Shown here: positions 1 to 6,624 of the stretch, one piece after another
Layout of the letters: the number at the start of each line of letters is the position of its first letter
Numbering within the stretch: the first letter of the stretch is position 1
Program-made: the position numbers and the translations under genes
NCBI GenBank assembly: GCA_028820035.1
Contig: JAPPKI010000502.1
Span: 1-8,497 of the forward strand
DNA: 8,497 nucleotides
Source of the DNA: a bacterium
Lineage (GTDB): Bacteria > Actinomycetota > Acidimicrobiia > Acidimicrobiales > Bin134
Reading direction: 5' to 3'
Notes under the pieces: model-generated
Seen by the model: only the letters and a program-made list of their open reading frames with translations
What the model was told of the DNA's origin: nothing
The model's database searches: none

Positions 1-2
1 TT

Positions 3-1649
3 TTGTGGTTGTGGGGCCCCCGCCCGGGCGGGGGGGGCCGGGTCGGGAACGGGGTGCTCACCGAGGAGATTGGCGCCTCGCTGGGAATGGATCTGGATCG
101 GACAATTCTGATCGGCATGGCCGAGGGAGTGTTCCCCCACAGCCCCTCCGACGATCCCCTTCTGCCCGACCGGGAGCGCAAGACCGCCGGCGATAACCTC
201 ACCGTGATCTCCGATCGCGTGGACGATCAGCATCGCCACCTTCTGACCGCCCTGGCCTCAGCCGAAGTCGGCACCTTGGTGTATGCCCGAGGCGACGCCC
301 GACAGGCATGCGAACAGCATCCGTCCCGCTGGCTGTTAGACACCGCCACCGCACTGGCCGGACGCACCGTGGACAGCACCAACCTGGAAAGCCTGGTCGA
401 AGACGAAACTGCCGGCTGGTTCGAACATGTCCCCTCGTTTGCCGGAAGGGTGCTCAACGCCGAGTTTCCTGCCTCTGCCCAAGAGCTCCGGTTGCAGGCT
501 CTGGCCCCGGACGGTCGATCTGATGATCTGCCACTAGACGACGACTCGGTGCTGGCCCGTGGGGCCGAGTTGGTTGCCAGTCGGGCGTCAAACCAGTTCA
601 CCCGCTTCGACGGCAATCTGACCGGCTTCAATGTCGCCGACCTAGCCGAAGATGTGGTGTCGCCCACCAGCCTGGAAACCTGGGCCGACTGCCCGATGCG
701 CTTCTTCTTCCAATACGTCTTGCGGGTGCAGACGTTTGAACAGCCCGAGGATCTGCTCCAGATCTCGGCGTTGGAGAAGGGTTCGCTGGTCCACGAAATC
801 TTGGACATATTTGTGAGCGAGCAACTCGCAAACGACCAAGTGCCGCCCCCTCGCCAGCCGTGGAGCGAGCAGCAGCGCCGCCGCCTCCTCGAGATTGGAG
901 CGGAGTTGTGCAATCAGGCCGAAGCCCAGGGACTGACCGGCACCCCGGTGTTCTGGCACCACGACCGGAACCGGATCATGACCGACTTGGATCGCTTCTT
1001 GTGGGAAGACAACGACCAGCGCCGCCGCCTAGGCGTCACCGCCGCCGCCAGCGAGTTGGCCTTCGGAATGATCGACGATGAGTTGAAAGCGGTGGCCGTC
1101 CCGCTGCCCAGCGGCCGAAAAGTGCGGTTCCGAGGTCGAGCCGACCGGGTGGATCAAGGCGGTGGCAACAATCTGCTGGTCACCGATTACAAGACCGGCA
1201 AAGCCGACCCCTACAAAGATCTAGACGAACAAAGCCGAAATTGGGATCCCGTCTTGAGAGGAACGCGGCTCCAGCTCCCGGTGTACGGGTTAGCCGCTCA
1301 GGCCCACGTCGAAGACCCCGATGCCCCGGTCAGAACGCAATATTGGTTTGTCACCAGCGACCAGCAGTTCAAGGCCTACGGCTACCGGCTGAACGACTGG
1401 GTGATGGATCGCTTCCGCTCGGTGGTGGACACCATTGCCGACGGCATCGAGGACGGGGTGTTTTGCGACCGTCCCCAACCCGATCGCACCGAGGGACCGT
1501 TCAGTCAGTACTGCGACTACTGCAACGCCGACCGGCTGGGCACCCAGGACCGCCGCCGGGCATGGGAAGCCATGAAGGGCCGAGATGAACTGGCGGACTA
1601 CGGGCATCTGGCTGAGCCTCCCCACGGATTTGACCCCGAGGCGCTTTGA
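3..1649 (+). CDS. AddB-like helicase-nuclease subunit, C-terminal part (5' truncated by window edge)
   Basis: This is the C-terminal part of a RecB-family/AddB-like subunit of a double-strand-break resection complex; the N-terminal helicase-like region lies outside the window. Residues about 33-57 carry the helicase-like segment with GMAEGVFP followed by DPLLPDRER, typical of AddB/UvrD-like proteins. From residue 222 a PD-(D/E)XK nuclease domain begins. It has Cys230 before RFFFQYVL, GSLVHEIL with His264, GRADRVD with Asp381, TDYKTGK with Asp395 and Lys397, and QLPVYGLAA with Gln424 and Tyr428, so the nuclease looks catalytically complete. The C-terminal iron-sulphur region is unusual: Cys488, Cys504 and Cys507 are present, but the usual last cysteine six residues after Cys507 is Gly513. 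The stop lies 2 bases before the start of the AddA-like partner. The subunit could be AddB or the related mycobacterial AdnA/AdnB type, and the missing N-terminus prevents a firm choice. The first 11 or so residues look unreliable because of a G/C palindrome at the edge. Confidence 0.88.
   Translation: MWLWGPRPGGGGRVGNGVLTEEIGASLGMDLDRTILIGMAEGVFPHSPSDDPLLPDRERKTAGDNLTVISDRVDDQHRHLLTALASAEVGTLVYARGDARQACEQHPSRWLLDTATALAGRTVDSTNLESLVEDETAGWFEHVPSFAGRVLNAEFPASAQELRLQALAPDGRSDDLPLDDDSVLARGAELVASRASNQFTRFDGNLTGFNVADLAEDVVSPTSLETWADCPMRFFFQYVLRVQTFEQPEDLLQISALEKGSLVHEILDIFVSEQLANDQVPPPRQPWSEQQRRRLLEIGAELCNQAEAQGLTGTPVFWHHDRNRIMTDLDRFLWEDNDQRRRLGVTAAASELAFGMIDDELKAVAVPLPSGRKVRFRGRADRVDQGGGNNLLVTDYKTGKADPYKDLDEQSRNWDPVLRGTRLQLPVYGLAAQAHVEDPDAPVRTQYWFVTSDQQFKAYGYRLNDWVMDRFRSVVDTIADGIEDGVFCDRPQPDRTEGPFSQYCDYCNADRLGTQDRRRAWEAMKGRDELADYGHLAEPPHGFDPEAL
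17..34. repeat. 18-bp perfect G/C palindrome at the window edge
   Basis: Positions 17-25 (CCCCCGCCC) are followed directly by their reverse complement at 26-34, with no loop. The run of G continues to position 37, making eight G in a row from 30 to 37. In frame it encodes a proline/glycine run just before GRVGNGVLT, where the RecB-type similarity begins. The sequence resembles a fold-back or sequencing artefact at a contig end more than a working site. Confidence 0.6.
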
Positions 1650-1651
1650 CC

Positions 1652-4600
1652 ATGGCACCGACCAACAATGACCAAGTCGACCGGGATGCCATCGAGGCTG
1701 AACTCGACTCGACCCTGTTCGTGGAGGCCGGGGCCGGATCGGGAAAGACCACCGCGTTGGTGGCCCGAGTTCTTTCCCTTCTCAACACCGGCGTGGCCAT
1801 GGAAAACGTCGCAGCCATCACGTTCACCGAGAAGGCCGCCGCAGAGCTGAAGAACCGCCTACGCCAAAGGCTCTCTGAGTCGGGTGATCATCCCGAAGCC
1901 CTCGACCAGCTTGATGGCGCGGCCATCACCACACTCCATGGCTTCGCGCTGCGCATCTTGTCCCAGCACGCCATCGAGGCCGGATTGCCCGCTCGCCTTG
2001 AGGTGAGCCCTACCGAGGCGTTCGAAGACCGCTGGGTGGATTTCCAAACTCAGCTGCTGAACAGCTCACAACAGGAGCACGCCCTGGCACTAGCCCGAAT
2101 CTTGGGCCTCAACATGGGCCACCTTCGGGAACTGGCTCAACACCTCGATAGCAACTGGGATTTGGTCGCCCGGGAAATGGGCAACCAGCCCCCTCCCACC
2201 GGCCCAATCATGATTCCTGACGTCAGCGGCTTTCCCGCTTGGTTCGACGAGGTGGCCGCCCTGTCGATGTATTGCACCGACCCCACCGACAACATGCTGC
2301 CCAAACTCGAGGTCATCGCCGAGCGGGCCAACCTGCTGCGGGGGGCGGCAGGAGACCAAGATCACATCTTGCGGCTGCTGTTTATCCCCGGGCTGAGCTT
2401 CACCAGAGGGGGCCGGAGGGGCAACTGGCCCGACGAGGACAGCGAAGACCCGTCTTTGGATGAGGTGGCCGCCCGGTTGCGAGAACTGGGCGACGCCATC
2501 AAGGACCTCCGGGCCCATGTGGCTGATGGGCTGATCGAGCGGCTGACCCTGGTGCTGGCGGCCTTCACCCTCGAAGCCGCCGAAGACCGTCGTCGCCTGG
2601 GGGTGTTGGAGTATCACGACCTGCTGGTTCTGGCCCGGAATTTGCTGCGACACCCCCAGCACGGCGAAGAGATCAGAGAGGCGCTGGCCGAGCGCTATCA
2701 GCGCCTGCTGCTTGACGAGTTCCAAGACACCGATCCCATCCAGATCGAGCTGACCAAGCTGATCGCCACGCCCTTTGACGACCACCGACACTGGTCGGAG
2801 TTGCAGGACGAGGCGGGGCGGCTGTTCTTCGTGGGTGACCCCAAGCAGTCGATCTACCGATTCCGACGAGCCGACATCGCCCTGTACACCAAAGCGGGAC
2901 ATGCCCAAACCGTGGACCGCAAGTCGCTTACCCGCAATTTCCGGTCGGTCGAGCCCATCCTGGATTGGATCAATGCACTGTTCAAGGAGTTCATGGCCCC
3001 ACCCAGCCCCTCGAAGCAGCACGCCCAGCCCGACTACCAGAAGCTCGACGCAGTTCGGGGATCGCCACCAGAGGGGTCGCCGGTGGCGGTGCTCGGCCGG
3101 GAGCACCCCAAGGGATCCCGTACCGGCGAGTTGCGGATGATCGAGGCCCAGGAGGTGGCCCAAGCCATTTTGACCGCGGTCGGCCAAGGCTGGTCGGTGG
3201 GCGCCGGCAGGGACGAGAACGGCCACGAACTGTGGCGACCGGCCCGACTGGAGGACATCTGCATCCTGCTGCCCACCCGCACCTCGCTGCCCCAGCTCGA
3301 ACAGGCTTTGGAGGCACATGGCATCCCCTACCGGATCGAGGCGGGCTCGCTGATCTGGACCAGCCAAGTAATCCGAGAGGTGATGGCCACAGTCCGGGCC
3401 CTGGCCGACCCCACCGACGAGGTGGCCCTGGTCAACGCCCTGCGATCCCCCGCCTTCGGGTGCGGCGACGACGACCTATTCACCTATAAGGTGGCCTATC
3501 AGGGCCAGTGGAACTATACCGCACCCCTACCCAAACAACTCCTCGAGAATCACCCGGTGGGTAAGGCCATGGCATGGCTGGCCGACCTGCACACCAAGGT
3601 ACGGTGGCTGAATCCCAGCCAGATTCTGGAATGCATCGTGCGGGAGCGACGGCTGATGGAGGTGAGTTGCTTCGGCCAGCACCGGGCCCGAGATGCCTGG
3701 CGCAGCCTCGACTTGGTCGTCGACCAGGCTCGCCAGTTCGAGGAATCCGGCGGGCGAGGATTGCGGGAATTCGTCGCCTGGGTAGAACGGAAGATCGGGG
3801 AGCAGACCAGAGAATCCGACGTCATATTGTCGGAAACCGACGACGACGCGGTGCGCATTACCACCATTCACGCCGCCAAGGGCCGGGAGTTCCCCATCGT
3901 CATCCTGTCGGGGACCTACGCCCGGAGCCGCCCCATGTCGGCCCAGGTGGTGTGGCCGTCCGACGGCGGTTTCGGCGTGCGCTTCAACAACCTCCTGCGA
4001 ACCAGGATGTTCGCCGAGCATCAAGAGAATGAAGAGGAGATGGAGCACGCCGAGCGGGTACGCCTGCTCTACGTGGCCCTGACAAGGGCGATGGACCATC
4101 TGGTGGTGTCGGCTCATCGCATTGAGCGAAGTGAGAACAGCTCCGCCAGACCGTCTATGGCCGAGATGGTGGTGGAAAACGCCGCCTGGCTGCCGGAAGC
4201 GGTGTGGGTGCCCGAACCTCTGCCATCTGAAGAACCTGACACGCCCCCACACGCATCCTTTACGGCGTGGCAGAGCGAGCGGGAGAGGTTTATGGCCGCA
4301 GCGAACAAGCCATCAACCATGAGCGCCTCGAGAATCGCCTGGACCGAGACTGAAGATGAAGACGTTGGACAACTCCCCGGCCTGGCCAAAGACGGGCCCA
4401 CCGACGGGGACGACGATCGGTCGCCGCTGCGCAAAGGCCGCAGCGGTACCCAAATCGGCAGCGCGGTCCACGCCGTACTGCAAACGGTAGACCTGGACGC
4501 CGAATCCGACAGCCTCAGTCCGGTGGCGGTCGCCCAAGCCGAGGCCGAGGGCGTCTTCCAGACACAGAGCGCGGTTTTGGCCCTGGCTCGGTCTGCGCTG

Positions 4601-4975
4601 GAGTCCGAAACCGTGCGGGAAGCGGCTGGCTCGGAACACTGGAAGGAGTTGTTCGTGGCCGCCCCGGTGGATGGCACCGTTGTGGAGGGCTATGTCGATC
4701 TGCTCTACCGCACTGACGAGGGTTTGGTGGTGGTGGACTACAAGACCGACGACATCCATGACGACGAAATTTTCCAGGCCAAGGTCGACCGCTACGAGCT
4801 CCAAGTGGCGGCCTATTCGCTGGCGGTGGAGCAGGCAGTGGGCGAAGAGGTGAACCGCTGCGTGCTGGTGTTCGCCCGCCAAGGCCAGGAGGCGACAGAG
4901 GTTGTCATCGCTGGCGACAGGCTCGGCGCAGCCCAAGATGAAGTCCACCGGAGGCTGGCCGACACTGCGGCCTGA
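1652..4975 (+). CDS. AddA-like ATP-dependent helicase-nuclease (UvrD/RecB family)
   Basis: A complete 1107-residue SF1 helicase with a C-terminal nuclease, expected to unwind and degrade DNA ends with the AddB-like product encoded upstream. Helicase motifs in order are: Walker A GAGSGKT at 27-33 (Lys32), motif Ia TFTEKAA at 57-63, TLHGF near 94-98, Walker B DEFQD at 355-359, motif III GDPKQ at 395-399, LTRNFR at 426-431, motif V TTIHAAKG at about 737-744, and motif VI LLYVALTR at 805-812. A long acidic linker (about 880-930) leads to the nuclease: His940 in GSAVH, Asp1016 in GYVDLL, Asp1029 and Lys1031 in VDYKTDD, and Gln1051/Tyr1055 in LQVAAY. It lacks iron-sulphur cysteines, as AddA does, while the upstream subunit has them. 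The ATG at 1652, 2 bases after the previous stop, is preferred over an in-frame TTG at 1646. Only a weak GAGG lies upstream (1638-1641), so translational coupling is likely. Confidence 0.92.
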   Translation: MAPTNNDQVDRDAIEAELDSTLFVEAGAGSGKTTALVARVLSLLNTGVAMENVAAITFTEKAAAELKNRLRQRLSESGDHPEALDQLDGAAITTLHGFALRILSQHAIEAGLPARLEVSPTEAFEDRWVDFQTQLLNSSQQEHALALARILGLNMGHLRELAQHLDSNWDLVAREMGNQPPPTGPIMIPDVSGFPAWFDEVAALSMYCTDPTDNMLPKLEVIAERANLLRGAAGDQDHILRLLFIPGLSFTRGGRRGNWPDEDSEDPSLDEVAARLRELGDAIKDLRAHVADGLIERLTLVLAAFTLEAAEDRRRLGVLEYHDLLVLARNLLRHPQHGEEIREALAERYQRLLLDEFQDTDPIQIELTKLIATPFDDHRHWSELQDEAGRLFFVGDPKQSIYRFRRADIALYTKAGHAQTVDRKSLTRNFRSVEPILDWINALFKEFMAPPSPSKQHAQPDYQKLDAVRGSPPEGSPVAVLGREHPKGSRTGELRMIEAQEVAQAILTAVGQGWSVGAGRDENGHELWRPARLEDICILLPTRTSLPQLEQALEAHGIPYRIEAGSLIWTSQVIREVMATVRALADPTDEVALVNALRSPAFGCGDDDLFTYKVAYQGQWNYTAPLPKQLLENHPVGKAMAWLADLHTKVRWLNPSQILECIVRERRLMEVSCFGQHRARDAWRSLDLVVDQARQFEESGGRGLREFVAWVERKIGEQTRESDVILSETDDDAVRITTIHAAKGREFPIVILSGTYARSRPMSAQVVWPSDGGFGVRFNNLLRTRMFAEHQENEEEMEHAERVRLLYVALTRAMDHLVVSAHRIERSENSSARPSMAEMVVENAAWLPEAVWVPEPLPSEEPDTPPHASFTAWQSERERFMAAANKPSTMSASRIAWTETEDEDVGQLPGLAKDGPTDGDDDRSPLRKGRSGTQIGSAVHAVLQTVDLDAESDSLSPVAVAQAEAEGVFQTQSAVLALARSALESETVREAAGSEHWKELFVAAPVDGTVVEGYVDLLYRTDEGLVVVDYKTDDIHDDEIFQAKVDRYELQVAAYSLAVEQAVGEEVNRCVLVFARQGQEATEVVIAGDRLGAAQDEVHRRLADTAA

Positions 4976-4976
4976 T

Positions 4977-4987
4977 AGGAAGAGGAG
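4977..4987 (+). promoter_or_regulatory. Shine-Dalgarno for the nucleotidyltransferase gene
   Basis: A purine-rich AGGAAGAGGAG sequence lies between the AddA-like stop and the ATG at 4990. Its AGGA (4977-4980) is 9 bases from the start and its AGGAG (4983-4987) 2 bases. It supports the chosen start and independent initiation despite the short gap. Confidence 0.7.
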
Positions 4988-4989
4988 CG

Positions 4990-5793
4990 ATGTTCACGTT
5001 GGTGGTGATGGCTGCGGGGCTGGGGTCGCGATTCGGCGGCACCAAGCAGCTGGCCCAGGTGGGACCCAACGGCGAGGCGTTCTTGGACTTCGCCATCGCC
5101 GACGCCCGTGCCGCGGGCGCCAGCCGCGTGGTGCTCATCGTGCGCAGCGATATCGAAGCCGACGTGAAGCGCCATTTCGAGGCACGCGGCGGACTGCCCG
5201 CCGATCTCAATGTGGCCTACGTGCGCCAGGACGAGCACGGCCCGGCGCGGCCCAAGCCATGGGGCACCGCCCACGCCGTGCTGTCGGCGGCACAGGCGGT
5301 GGCCGGGCCGTTCATGGTGTGCAATGCCGACGACTACTACGGCCCCACTGCCTACGCCGCTCTGGCCCACGCCATCAATGGGATGGCCAACGACGAGGCC
5401 TGGCTGTGCGGCTACCGACTTCAGCACACTTTGCCATCCATGGGGACCGTTACTCGCGGCATCTGCCAGGTTGACGGCGACTGCCTCACCGCCATCGTGG
5501 AGCGTGAGGGAATCTCCCGAGCCGACAACGCCTTCCCGAGGGACACCATCGTGTCCATGAACCTGTGGTCCTTCTCCCCCGGGTTCCTCGATGACCTCGC
5601 AAACGGCTTCAGCCGATTCCTCGAAGAGCACCGCGACAGCCCCTCGGCCGAATACCTCCTCCCCGACGCCGTCGCCGCCCAAATGAAAAAGGGGGATCTC
5701 ACCGTCCGGGTGGTTGCCACCGAAGAGACCTGGATCGGCGTCACCAACCCCAACGATCTGGAAATCGCCCGCGCCGCGCTCAAATCCCGCTGA
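4990..5793 (+). CDS. GT-A fold nucleotidyltransferase, substrate unknown
   Basis: A 267-residue cytosolic protein of the NTP_transferase superfamily, which couples an NTP to a sugar phosphate or similar phosphate with release of pyrophosphate. The N-terminal nucleotide-binding signature AAGLGSRFGGTKQL is at residues 8-21, with Arg14 and Lys19 in the expected positions. PWGTAHA at 90-96 is the base/ribose contact region. NADDYYG at 112-118 supplies the metal-binding aspartates (Asp114/115). VSMNLW (188-193), EYLLPDAV (221-228) and ETWIGVTNPNDLE (246-258) match a widespread bacterial family usually annotated only as nucleotidyltransferase or NTP transferase. The length suits a single catalytic domain without the left-handed beta-helix of GlmU- or GlgC-like enzymes. 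It lies 14 bases after the AddA-like gene and 3 bases before the Fpg gene, so it is probably co-transcribed with repair genes although its own family is not a repair family. The acceptor cannot be named from sequence. Confidence 0.85.
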   Translation: MFTLVVMAAGLGSRFGGTKQLAQVGPNGEAFLDFAIADARAAGASRVVLIVRSDIEADVKRHFEARGGLPADLNVAYVRQDEHGPARPKPWGTAHAVLSAAQAVAGPFMVCNADDYYGPTAYAALAHAINGMANDEAWLCGYRLQHTLPSMGTVTRGICQVDGDCLTAIVEREGISRADNAFPRDTIVSMNLWSFSPGFLDDLANGFSRFLEEHRDSPSAEYLLPDAVAAQMKKGDLTVRVVATEETWIGVTNPNDLEIARAALKSR

Positions 5794-5796
5794 CCT

Positions 5797-6597
5797 GTGC
5801 CCGAGCTGCCCGAAGTCGAAACCATCCGCCGTCAACTGGCCCCCCGACTCCAAGGCCGCCGCATCCAAGATGCCCACTCCCACGAGTCAGCGAAATTCAC
5901 GCCCGCCAGAGACGCCATCGGCGCCACGATCCAAGCGCTCAGCCGCAAGGGCAAGTACCTGATCACCAGCCTGAACGACGGTCGAGAGCTCATCATCCAC
6001 TTGGGCATGACCGGCTCGCTGGCGTTTGCTCCCGAAGTCACCGACGACCCCTACATCCGGGCCTGGTGGCAGCTCAACGGCGATGAGGTTCTCGTCTACC
6101 GAGACGTCCGGCGTTTCGGCCGCATCCGCTGCGTTTCCGCCGGCCACTACGACACCATTCCCACGCTGGCCGCCCAGGGCCCCGACGCCCTCAGCCCCGA
6201 CTTCACCGCGGAGGGCTTCTACCAAGACCTCCGCAAGAGCCGCCGCCGCATCCCCACCCAACTCCTCAGCCAACGCCCAGTGGCCGGCGTCGGCAACATC
6301 TATGGCACCGAGGCCCTTTGGATAGCCGGCATCCACCCGGCCAAGCGCCAGATCAGCCGGGCAGCCGCCGTCAAGCTCCACACCGCCCTGGTGCAGGTAC
6401 TGGAAGCCGGGTTGGCCGACGGCGGCACCACGCTGCGGGACTACCGCAACGCCGACGGCGAACAGGGCAGCCACCAGCACGCCTTGGCCTGCTACGGCCG
6501 CTCGGGCCAACCCTGCCTGCGCTGCTCCGTCCCATTACAACACCGAACCTACGATGCCCGCACACTGACTTTCTGCCCTCAATGCCAGCCGCGATAA
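5797..6597 (+). CDS. mutM: Fpg/MutM-type DNA glycosylase/AP lyase
   Basis: A 266-residue base excision repair enzyme, close to the 269 residues of E. coli Fpg, which removes oxidised purines and cuts the abasic strand. The GTG start at 5797 is fixed by the N-terminal MPELPEVET: after Met removal the proline is the catalytic nucleophile and the following Glu the acid. Lys53 in KGKY matches the beta-hairpin lysine. Met71 (HLGMTGSL), Arg105 and Phe107 (DVRRFG) match the void-filling triad, and GVGNIYGTEALW at 164-175 the helix-two-turn-helix. GGTTLRDYRNADG at 209-221 suggests a retained oxoG-capping loop. The C-terminal zinc finger is Cys240-x2-Cys243 and Cys260-x2-Cys263 with Arg255. One oddity is the segment before GVGN: it reads IPTQLLSQ, so the lysine of E. 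coli Fpg (Lys155) is Pro153 and the usual Asp is Ser158. Assignment to Fpg/Nei is firm; 8-oxoguanine as substrate is less certain. Confidence 0.92.
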   Translation: MPELPEVETIRRQLAPRLQGRRIQDAHSHESAKFTPARDAIGATIQALSRKGKYLITSLNDGRELIIHLGMTGSLAFAPEVTDDPYIRAWWQLNGDEVLVYRDVRRFGRIRCVSAGHYDTIPTLAAQGPDALSPDFTAEGFYQDLRKSRRRIPTQLLSQRPVAGVGNIYGTEALWIAGIHPAKRQISRAAAVKLHTALVQVLEAGLADGGTTLRDYRNADGEQGSHQHALACYGRSGQPCLRCSVPLQHRTYDARTLTFCPQCQPR

Positions 6598-6612
6598 CGT
6601 CCGCTGCGGTCG

Positions 6613-6618
6613 AAGGGG
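6613..6618 (+). promoter_or_regulatory. Shine-Dalgarno that decides the start of the ChsH fusion gene
   Basis: AAGGGG at 6613-6618 directly abuts an ATG at 6619 but lies 6 bases before a second in-frame ATG at 6625. The spacing makes 6625 the likely start, giving a protein beginning MSDEMTDEQ. Confidence 0.65.
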
Positions 6619-6624
6619 ATGCGT

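Noticed and set aside
1646..1654. TTG at 1646 as the start of the AddA-like gene
   Set aside because: It would overlap the upstream stop by 4 bases and add only two residues; the ATG at 1652 is the simpler choice. The TTG cannot be fully excluded.
2090..3367. Long open frame of 425 codons on the minus strand inside the AddA-like gene
   Set aside because: It lies entirely opposite conserved helicase motifs and its translation shows no recognisable domain. Long antisense frames are expected in GC-rich genes.
3527..4252. Minus-strand open frame of 241 codons
   Set aside because: It is opposite helicase motifs V and VI, with no ribosome-binding site or family signature seen.
4813..5883. Minus-strand open frame of 356 codons across the nucleotidyltransferase
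   Set aside because: It is the antisense shadow of three well-supported genes and is rich in glycine and histidine without any family motif.
6601..6609. Short inverted repeat CCGCTGCGG after the Fpg gene as a terminator
   Set aside because: The stem is only 3 base pairs with a 3-base loop and no T run follows.
6619..6624. ATG at 6619 as the start of the hydratase fusion
   Set aside because: The AAGGGG ribosome-binding sequence directly touches it, leaving no spacing, whereas the ATG at 6625 has 6 bases.
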